Below, in pieces: positions 31,601-39,399 of a stretch of DNA of 39,399 nucleotides. The notes below the pieces were generated by a model. It made no database searches. It saw only the letters and a program-made list of their open reading frames with translations, and had not been told where the DNA came from. This stretch comes from Pelargonium cotyledonis. Its lineage: Eukaryota; Streptophyta; Magnoliopsida; Geraniales; Geraniaceae. The position numbers were made by a program, and so were the translations under genes. The stretch lies in assembly GCA_036897625.1 (NCBI GenBank), contig JAYMTA010000124.1, forward strand, positions 1 to 39,399. The letters are read 5' to 3'. Positions within the stretch are counted from its first letter, which is position 1, and the number at the start of each line of letters is the position of its first letter.

Positions 31601-34600
31601 AACAAAAATGCATTCACCGTTCTGATAGAAGAAGAGATATTTAGTTTATGAATGTATATCCTTAAATCATAGCCACAAAAATAGAAAAAAAAAAAAAAGT
31701 ATGGGCTGATCATTCCTGACTGTTTGTCGCCTGCATGTTTTTAATACATCTCTAATAAATGTTAAAAGACGAATTGATGGAAATGGGCTGACCATAACTT
31801 AATTATTTCCAAGAGCTCAAACTTTATGAAGTCTCTCCAAATGATTTATTTTTAGAGATAACATCTGTCTGTTGACAGGCACAAGAATGGACTAAAGTTC
31901 ATACCTCATTTCCCATGAAATTAAGGTACCCCTCACCTCCTAGAGCCATGGTTATAAAATGTATCATCTGCAAGAGATAATGATGATTTGAGAGAGAAAT
32001 AAACACAAATACACAAAAACATAATTCAGCAGAGAGCAACTGAGTGCTGAATTCTAATAATAATTATGGAACACTACAGTGTATATACTTTATCATACCA
32101 ATTTTGCACGACCAATTAACCATGCATCTGAGGAAAACGAGAACTACATCTAGAGAAAAGTGAGTGCTGACTCCTAACAATTGTGATGGAATATGGCAGT
32201 GTATTCACTTTATCATACCAATTCAGTATAACCAATTAACCATGCATCTGAGGAAAATGAGAACTACGCGCTAGAGGACAAAAACATAAACCAGCTGAGA
32301 CATAAAAGAAACCACAATCCCCCAAAAGTATTCACAATAATCTGGAATAGAACAAACCTTGTGAAGTGCTATCCCTCGATCAATCACAGGAGAAACATCT
32401 GTTAAACAAGACATACCAGAATACATTTCTTTATCCATTAGAAGAAATGCAATAGTCTTGTCACCCACAATGGCCTGCAAAAGAGTAAGAAACCATAACG
32501 AATGGCAAGGATCATCAGTCAGTCAGTTAACAAGTAACTTGTAAATTGGAATCACGTATTTTCCAGAAAATGTAACAAATCCTAAATTTCAAAAAATTAT
32601 TAGCCAAACCATTTCCGAACCTTTATTATTGCTAATGGGACAAATTCAGAACTTAAGAAAAAGTGGGTTTGATATGTATTTACCACCAATAGGAACACCT
32701 CATACCTGGTCATGACTCTCGGCATATGCTACACACTTTTCTGTGTATCTTCTGTTTGTTAAGCTCCAAGAAATTTCCTTCATTGACCAATCTTCATCGT
32801 TTTTGTTCTTTAGGTAATCAATCCACTTGTCAGGAATAGCCATTGCAAGGCGGTAATCGAAACCAATCCCCCCTTCAGACACAGATCGACAAAGTCCAGG
32901 CATACCAGAAACATCCTCTGCAATTACAGTGGCATCTGGTAAGATGCTATGAATTAAACCATTGGCCAGCATCATATAAACAACAGCATCGACATCAGTT
33001 GCCTCGCTGAAATACTCATTATACTTCCCTGAGAATGAGAAGTTGATGCCATGGTGCTGATAAAGCATTGAAGTTATTCCATCAAAGCGCAATCCATCAA
33101 ATTTGAACTCTTCTAGCCACCACCTCAAGTTGGATAGAAGGAAGCGGAGGACTTCCCAATTAGCATAATTGAAAAGTCTGCTATCCCACAGCTTATGGTA
33201 GCCTCGCTCTCCGGTGTGAAAGTATGACTCTTGTGAGCTTTGGCCAACATCAAATCCATTGAGCCCATCGGTAACATTGTTACTTGCATGGCTATGAACA
33301 ACATCCATCAAGACCCTTAGGCCTAAGCTATGTGCTTTATCAATCAGATACTTAAGATCCTCTGGAGTCCCAGATCTACTGCTCACAGCAAAAAAATTTG
33401 TGACATGATACCCAAATGATCCATAATAGGAATGTTCCATGACAGCCATCAACTGGACTGTGTTATAATTGTTTTCCTGAATACGAGGCAGAACATTATC
33501 AGCAAATTCTCTATATGTGTTGATGCGAGGTTCAGAGCTACTCATACCAACATGAGCTTCATATATCCGTGGGGCCTTAGGCTTCGGTGGACGAGGATAC
33601 CTAAACTGATACCTGCATTATAAATGAAATAAATGGAATGAGTTTAACATTAACTAAATCCCCTGATTCATTTCAAATGGGTGAACAGAATCACAGATGC
33701 CAAGAAGTTCAGTATCTCATATGTGACTTCAACATTGGGATTAAGCTCCTATATAATATGTAATGAGTTTTATACAATTAGCACTACTTGCATTCCCAGT
33801 TTAATTTTCCTCATGTTACATACTATGAACTTCTCCACGCTATTAATGTTAAAAAGCAAGTGCTAATGTCATTTCCTTTTACTTTCAGACTGCAAGTTTA
33901 TAACGAATAGAGCATATTCAAACATACCCTCATTTGAGTCCATTGCGGAATTGGCTTGTCAAATAGTTTTGCTTAACTATTCAAGGAAGATAAACCACTG
34001 ATCTAATATGGGTTAAACTAAAATAGAAATAAATGACACCTTTCTGATTGTGGGGGGTCCCAATATACTCCATCATATGGTGCTGCAAATCTTGTAGGAT
34101 CCACAGTGGCATAGTTGATCCACGCAGGTATTCGGTCAACCCAAACTCCATTACCATGCTTGAATCGGAATTTGACTAAGGAATTGTGAGGAATGGCGGG
34201 GTTTCCACCAGAATCAGGAATTTTGATACTCCAAACACCAAATTGATTCTTTTCCATCTTGTGGTTGGAACCATTCCATCCGTTGAAGTCCCCAACAATT
34301 TGTGCTTCCCTACAGAATAGGAAAAGGTCATTTTTAGTTGAATAATTAACTAAGTCAAGCAAAATAAAAAACGTAAACAACAAACTCACTGAGCAGCAGG
34401 GGCCCACTCACGATACACAATGCAATCCTCTTCCCTGTTAAATCCAAATTTCAAATAACCTACAAAGTGAGGAAAAATTAGGACTTTTGTGCTCAGGTAA
34501 TACTAATTAATCAAGGCAAGAAACCAGATAAGTCAAACAACATGGAAGGGATATCAGGGATCCAGCCAAGGGAACAACTAAGAAAGTAAGACCATAAACA

Positions 34601-36636
34601 TTATGCATGACTTTCATGACTAAGCAAAATTGCACGTCAAACAGATTCCATTCAGGTGATCAAATTAATTTAGGTTGGATTATGTTTCATCACCTTTTTT
34701 AATGTGCAATGTTAAGTAATTCCTATATTTTCTTTTTGGCATACAAATGTGAAAACACAAGAGACTAAACCATCACCTAGTGAAAATTCTTCAAGACTCC
34801 CTTCATGTTTCTCGATAAGAATTTTCTGATCCACATATCTCTTCACTCTGTATCTGAAATGATCTTTATATTGTTCCAAGCTAGGATCTATATTGAATAT
34901 ACTGATATTTTCAATATCTTGCTCAATGGTTGTCATTGCTGCATTGTGATCTGCCAAGGTAGCAGGTCTACGCTCCACCTAGCCAACATAAAGATCCAGA
35001 TTGCAATTTAGCAACAATAATAAGCATATAATAGACAAAATATCTAGGGAGGAAAAGTGAAGATAATAATTATTACTCAAAACAAAATCATGGGTGCTGC
35101 CCACACATTCATTAAATGAACACTAATTTTCTGAACAAGTCCAGTTGTATGAACCTTGTTCTTCTTCTGATTATCATTAAAGGGTAGTCCAATGGAAAAC
35201 CATGTCAAGATGTGACAGAGTTAGTCATTCTTGCACCCATCATGGGAATGATGAACTGACGGGCGATAAAAAATAGTTCCACCCTTTGAATCTAAATACA
35301 CAATCAAACCATATATAGGGGCTTTATTTGATAACAATCAAATAAAATTTGAGGGGTCCAAAAGGACAAATCTTTGTGAGACAACTCATAGGCTCCTAGT
35401 CAATGGCTCCATGTTGGCTTGTGAGAACTGCAGACATACCTTACCACACGTTGAGAGCCTGGGTGTCATCAGAAATGTGCAGAGACCAGGTAGCTTTGGG
35501 GATCTACTGGATATACCAAATGGGTGTTGTCTGGTAAGATGGTAGTTATACGTTGAAATCTGCCAATAAGTAAAACAAGAAAGTACCATGTTAGAAAAAA
35601 GATTTGAGTAACACTGAGGTAATGCTAGATCCAATTGATCAAATAGCATCTTGCATACTATCAGACATTTGAATACAAGATTAATATCTTTACCTGCAAT
35701 GAACACATTTAGGCTGATATGGAAGTTGTATAGTTATATTTCAGACGAGACGTTGCATAATTCTAAAGCTTACAAAAAAAAGACCGCATAGCTATAAAGG
35801 TTCTACATTTTAGCATCAGATGAAAGATCAGGAAGAGGAACGTTTTCAAGCAAATTAAAGTTTCCATGTTAAGGTTCATGCGGCAGAATTCTTGCAATGA
35901 CAAGTAAAACCATACAACATTCAGATAAGGGAAAAGGCAATTAAGAAACCAGCTGAAGCCCTAAAAAACCATGATAATTTACCACTATTAATGCATCAAA
36001 TGACAAAGAGAACCCTTTAAACCACTGTTGTGCCATTTTATAGACAGTTGGGCAGACAGTAAACTGAGTACATAAATAGGCTCCCAACCAAATAGGATCT
36101 GACCTCTATATAGCTCAATGTTTTCTAGAACTGGGGTGTAATTTCCAGGGTTTTGAAGAGGTTTCCGAATTCTGCATTTTCAAGGGCTTCTCGAAATCAA
36201 TCACTTCTGAGGAAAATCACCCACAAGTAATCATAATATTGGAATCAATCATACTTTCATTCATTCTCTAATGCAAGTAAAACCAGAAACCAACAGAAAA
36301 AAAGGGTCGATCAACAAACTACCTCACATTGAACCAAGTTTAGCTGACAGACAGCAATACTTGAACACAACAGGCTACATCAGCATCCAACACACATATT
36401 CAAATTAAATTAACTAAACCCATATGAAGATCATGCACAATAAAGCAACCAATTCAAGCAGAAAAATTCATAATCATAAAACACAATTTGAAACACAAAA
36501 AACAAGGTTTGTTTTGTTATATAGATGAAAACAAATTCAAACATTGAAATGATCAAATTACCCTTTTGCATAATCTGTTCGGTGACAAGGACCCAAAACC
36601 AGGAGACCAAATGAGAGCACAAGCGCTATCCATCAT
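28676..36636 (-). CDS. SBE3: 1,4-alpha-glucan branching enzyme 3-type, plastid, GH13
   Basis: Related to Arabidopsis At3g20440 (BE1/EMB2729). Fourteen exons: 36636-36562, 35559-35440, 34978-34777, 34459-34390, 34309-34040, 33612-32706, 32474-32358, 31967-31905, 31503-31396, 30864-30763, 30369-30302, 30120-30039, 29890-29774 and 28996-28676; 2622 nt, 873 residues, all phases consistent. Residues ~1-60 look like a chloroplast transit peptide (Ser/Arg-rich, few acidic residues). CBM48 covers ~133-235 ([13 protein letters not shown]). In the GH13 barrel: region I DVVHSH (349-354); region [14 protein letters not shown] with Arg421 and nucleophile Asp423; region [11 protein letters not shown] with acid/base Glu478; region IV ESHDQ with His546-Asp547. 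All key residues are present, so branching activity (alpha-1,6 transfer) is chemically plausible; the Arabidopsis relative is needed for embryogenesis and its true substrate is debated. The last exon adds a ~105-residue Lys/Glu/Ala/Ser tail. Confidence 0.94.
29256..29503. repeat. 125-bp tandem duplication including a SINE 3' end
   Basis: Copies start with CATTTCCCAAACCATTCATA at 29256 and 29381. Each holds 'TACCAAATGTTAGTTCGGGT', a T/A-rich run and 'AGCAACGGGACATCATACTC'. A third, worn copy of the first half is at about 29209-29250. The second copy runs on into the rest of a SINE, so the duplication arose after that SINE inserted. It lies in the last intron of the branching-enzyme gene. Confidence 0.85.
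29438..29602 (-). mobile_element. tRNA-derived SINE, near full length
   Basis: On the minus strand it begins GTTGGGCCAAGTGGTTAAAA (A box), followed by GGTCTCGAGTTCGAACCTCC (B box), a ~80-nt body and an AT-rich tail (TATAAAAATAATAATAATT). This is the classic order of plant tRNA-type SINEs. It sits in the last intron of the branching-enzyme gene, in the same orientation as the gene. Confidence 0.75.
30980..31110. repeat. CA/CATG-rich simple-sequence region in intron
   Basis: An intron of the branching-enzyme gene has an (AC)-rich irregular run (ACACAAACACATGCATATGT and similar) with alternating purine-pyrimidine text. It looks like a worn microsatellite. Confidence 0.55.
32041..32280. repeat. 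Tandem duplication, exact 120-bp unit, in intron 7
   Basis: Both 32041 and 32161 start TGAGTGCTGA, and the 120-bp halves align without large gaps (shared CTTTATCATACCAATT; ACCAATTAACCATGCATCTG). They differ at roughly one base in eight, so the event is not recent. Confidence 0.85.
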
Positions 36637-36710
36637 CTTCTTCGCCAAGCTCACTCCCTCTGAACCTTTTCACTGTGACACACTTCACGTACGTAGAGTT
36701 CATTTCCGAT

Positions 36711-36718
36711 TATTTATA
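36711..36718 (-). promoter_or_regulatory. TATA box of the branching-enzyme gene
   Basis: The minus strand reads TATAAATA about 75 nt before the ATG at 36636, implying a short leader of about 50 nt with no upstream ATG. Confidence 0.6.
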
Positions 36719-36719
36719 C

Positions 36720-37290
36720 ATTAATCAGAAAAAAATCTGAATCATTGGCCCTTTGGACCCACAGTTCCGAAAAATCCTTCATTTTGTTAGATGAAATGTG
36801 ACGATTTGATTGCTTTTGGAAGCAAATATAGAAGCAAAGCATATGCTAGTTCTCCACGTGAAGCCTCCTTGTCCGTCAAATTATGAACGGTAATTAAAGC
36901 ACCGATTTTTATTTATTTTATTTTAGTCTCGGCTTTACAGTTGTTCCAGTTCCACAGACAGTAAAATCTCCCAATGATCGGACGGCTGCGAGAAGATCAC
37001 TTTATCTGGCTTGATAGCTTCTTTCGTGCTGATGAAAATGTTTCTCCTGCAGCCGTTCGTTTAAGCAAACGTTGCAGTTGTCCAAATGTCACGATTCTGT
37101 CTCGCCACGTCAAGAGTCTCATAGTGAAATGACAAAAATACCCTAATGTCGACTACATACGATCGTTTTACTGAACTGCCCTTGTTTATGTTCAGTAATC
37201 GCAAAAGTACCCTCTAATACCGCTCTAAATAAAAATAAAAATATAAACAACTATTTAAATAGTGTAACAGAGGAGCAAGAATCAGCAGAG
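36720..37290. promoter_or_regulatory. Shared upstream region of two divergent genes
   Basis: About 0.6 kb between the inferred starts of the branching-enzyme gene (leftward) and SmD3 (rightward). It contains a G-box (CACGTG at 36855-36860), a second ACGT core (CCACGTCAAG near 37106) and no repeat that I recognise. Control may be shared, but that is inference from position. Confidence 0.45.
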
Positions 37291-37306
37291 CGGAACTGGG
37301 GTTAAC

Positions 37307-37314
37307 TAGGGTTT
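37307..37314 (+). promoter_or_regulatory. Telo-box in the SmD3 5' region
   Basis: TAGGGTTT (inverse AAACCCTA), 29 nt upstream of the ATG. This position and motif are typical of plant genes for translation and RNA processing. Confidence 0.6.
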
Positions 37315-37342
37315 TACAGAGATCACAAACTGTACGGAAGCC

Positions 37343-37501
37343 ATGAGCAGGAGCTTGGGGATACCGGTGAAGCTACTGCACGAGGCGTCTGGGCACATCG
37401 TCACAGTAGAATTGAAGAGCGGTGAGCTTTATAGAGGCAGCATGATCGAGTGTGAGGACAACTGGAACTGTCAGCTTGAGAACATCACCTACACTGCCAA
37501 G
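37343..37501 (+). CDS. SmD3: Spliceosomal Sm protein D3, first exon (partial)
   Basis: The exon encodes 53 residues, [20 protein letters not shown] through [18 protein letters not shown], then a GT donor (AAG|GTATGT). This is the Sm1 motif of SmD3, a core subunit of the seven-membered Sm ring around U1, U2, U4 and U5 snRNAs. Asn and Gly positions of Sm1 ([16 protein letters not shown]) are intact. The expected next residues (DGKVSQLEHVFIRGSKVRF, Sm2) do not occur anywhere in the remaining 1.9 kb, so exon 2 lies beyond the window and intron 1 is at least 1.89 kb. The family's full length is about 130 residues, ending in Arg-Gly repeats. Start chosen from the family N-terminus. Confidence 0.95.
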
Positions 37502-39399
37502 GTATGTTTATATTCCTTGTTTTTTCTCCATTTTTATGTTTGAATCCGTGTTCAATCTCAAATTTCGACTTTTTTTAGTTACTTGAAACCCTAGATATGC
37601 GTGTATAGTGCGGGTTTCGTATGGATCTGAAATTTTGTTTGATTAGGAATTAGTTGAATTTCGGTGGAAACTATGTTGAGGCCTTTAGTTGGTGGGAATG
37701 GATGGAGGAAAGGAAATTGTAATTTTGGATACTATCGCTCATTAATCCTGGAGATGGATGTAAATAGGAATGGCTTTTGACAGTTAAAAATGTCTTTTGA
37801 ATGCTAGTGTGTACTGTGTTTGAGTTTGAGCCATTGGATTCTCAAAAACTTTGACGAAGATCTTGATTTTTCTTTAAGTGTTCAACTTAGCTGTCTGTTA
37901 AAGAATTGTATAGGAGGGGAAGATGTCATAACTTTAAGTATAGCTTATTCCAGCACTTGATTAAATTGAAACAATTTAAGTCAGTTGAAGCTTGTAGAAT
38001 ATTTCTAATATGTGTCAAGATTGAGATGTCTTGAAGGCAAGGGTATTTTGCTATGAATTAAAACTTTGTACAAAAACCATACATTTCTTTATTGAATATG
38101 ATTTTTTTTTTCTTTTGAATATGGGTGTTTTTAGAAAGAAGTGATTGATACCTATAAAGGAATAAATGATAGCTCTACTCTATTTGAAATGTCTGATGTG
38201 TTTCATTGTGTTTATCAAAGTGTTCTAGAGTGTCGGACACAATTCTAATTATTATTTTTAAATAAAAGGCTAAACTTATAAATGATCCTCCCACTATACT
38301 CTCATATTGAGTGTGATAGCTCAACTTTTTTTTTTTTTGATAATCATCAATATCCCAACTAATCGATTTCATCATCACTATCCAAACCTCATTTTTTGTC
38401 CATTTAAGCTCCCCAAACTATTTTTTTTTTAACTCATTGAAGATGTTTATTTGCTCATATCTTTAATTTGGTTGAAGGTTAAGGCAATGACTTAAGATGA
38501 TGTCATAAAAAAAAGTCAATTATTAGACTTAAAATCTAAAATGGACAAAAAAATGAGGTTTTAGGCATTGATGATGAAATCGATTAGTCGAGCAACTTAC
38601 TAAAATAGGGGAGGCCACATAAAAACTAGTATCCGACTCGTATCCTACGAGTATCCGAGTATTATATACATGTTGGATGCGAATGCATCGAGCAACTTGA
38701 GGGTGTTGGTGCATCATATCCCTTGTAAACTCCTACACAAGCTTGCCAGGCCTATGGGCTATGGGCCTTTGTTTTCTTCTGCAAAGTGCTTTCTTCTCCT
38801 ATATCATATGCCATGTCTTTTTGTATTTGTCATGACATGTGTTGTGATCCTTATGATCTGAAGTCCTTGCTCTTGTTTTCAGTCTCATTTGTATAATATA
38901 GCTGCCAGCATATTACAGTGGCAGTAAAAAGTGTACAATGTTGAATATTACTAATTAGATGAGTGATTAAGTTTATGTACTTTTCTTCCTGGTTAATAAT
39001 TATGCCCTGTGTTGTGTTATTTCACAGTATCACATATCATCGCCATTGAGATTTTAATATGCTTGTAATGGATGTATGCACTAGGTAGAGCACTCAGAAA
39101 TAGGAAATTACACGATGTAATGGTGATGAAGTTGTTTATGATATGATCACGGTGCTGGCATTGTTTATAAGATTGGACTGCTTCTCCAATGTGGAGAAGT
39201 TTTTATGAGTGGCATGAGTCTCTTGTATTTCTCATTTGGTGATTGTTCTTGTTTTCCCTTTTCTTTTCAACATTTTTTTCCTCAATTCTGTTTATAGAAA
39301 ATAATATGAGATCTTTATAAATTTGTGATTTATCAATTGGATGTGAAAGGGACATTCCTGTTTCCAGCTTAAATCTATATATATATATATATATATATA
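37502..39399 (+). other. Long first intron of SmD3, runs off the window
   Basis: AT-rich, with T-rich stretches, and no exon recognised. It holds an inverted repeat (38358-38592), a short patch of overlapping GTATCCGA/CGAGTATCC text near 38632-38660, and an (AT)n run at the right edge (about 39379-39399). Confidence 0.6.
38358..38592. repeat. Inverted repeat, ~50-bp arms, ~130-bp spacer
   Basis: The left arm (about 38358-38405, CTAATCGATTTCATCATC then CCTCATTTTTTGTCCATTT) pairs with the right arm (about 38540-38592, AAAATGGACAAAAAAATGAG then GATGATGAAATCGATTAG) with few mismatches. It could fold into a long hairpin in the SmD3 transcript. It may be a MITE or part of one, but I found no clear target duplication at the arm ends. 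Confidence 0.75.

Noticed and set aside
1-39399. CRISPR arrays, operons, prophage or bacterial-type systems
   Set aside because: Spliceosomal introns, plant repeats and plant gene families throughout; no evenly spaced direct-repeat array and no clustered bacterial genes.

Overview
The window is nuclear DNA from a flowering plant, most likely a core eudicot. The genes are intron-rich with GT/AG junctions in AT-rich introns, the proteins belong to plant families (492-residue catalase, U-box/ARM ligase, B2 cyclin, plastid branching enzyme), and the spacers hold typical plant repeats (Stowaway MITE, L1-type LINE fragments, tRNA-derived SINEs). I cannot place the genus from sequence alone. All gene models come from reading splice sites and frames by eye; every complete model closes in frame with a plausible family length.

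Layout, left to right. 1-3150: repeat-rich spacer. 3353-7595 (-): complete peroxisomal catalase, 8 coding exons. 7720-10170: spacer with a 5'-truncated LINE inside an older dispersed repeat. 10182-10298 (+): a doubtful 38-residue reading frame that looks like a mitochondrial presequence. 10726-12860 (-): a plant-type protein of unknown function, 290 residues, with a leader exon near 14126. 14330-16110: spacer with a SINE. 16117-18464 (-): U-box/ARM E3 ubiquitin ligase like PUB15, with an in-frame upstream reading frame. 18720-23880: large repeat-rich spacer (possible LTR remnant, old SINE, Stowaway MITE, tandem 214-bp repeat, LINE derivative with a 16-bp target duplication). 24478-27135 (+): complete B2-type mitotic cyclin with MSA-like promoter elements. 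27420-28600: degenerate tandem repeats between convergent genes. 28676-36636 (-): complete plastid 1,4-alpha-glucan branching enzyme of the plant BE3 type (Arabidopsis At3g20440 relative), 14 exons, with a Lys/Glu/Ala/Ser-rich tail. 37343 to beyond the right edge (+): first exon of the spliceosomal SmD3 gene, followed by an intron longer than 1.89 kb.

The genes form no operon or pathway. They are unrelated housekeeping and cell-cycle genes: peroxide detoxification, ubiquitination, mitosis, glucan metabolism and splicing. The branching enzyme and SmD3 are head to head about 0.7 kb apart; the cyclin and the branching enzyme are tail to tail.

I found no new multi-gene system. The observations most worth checking are the in-frame upstream start plus TAG before the U-box gene, the presequence-like short frame at 10182, the LEA-like tail on the branching enzyme, the paired MSA-like sites and short upstream frame of the cyclin, and several well-delimited repeats.
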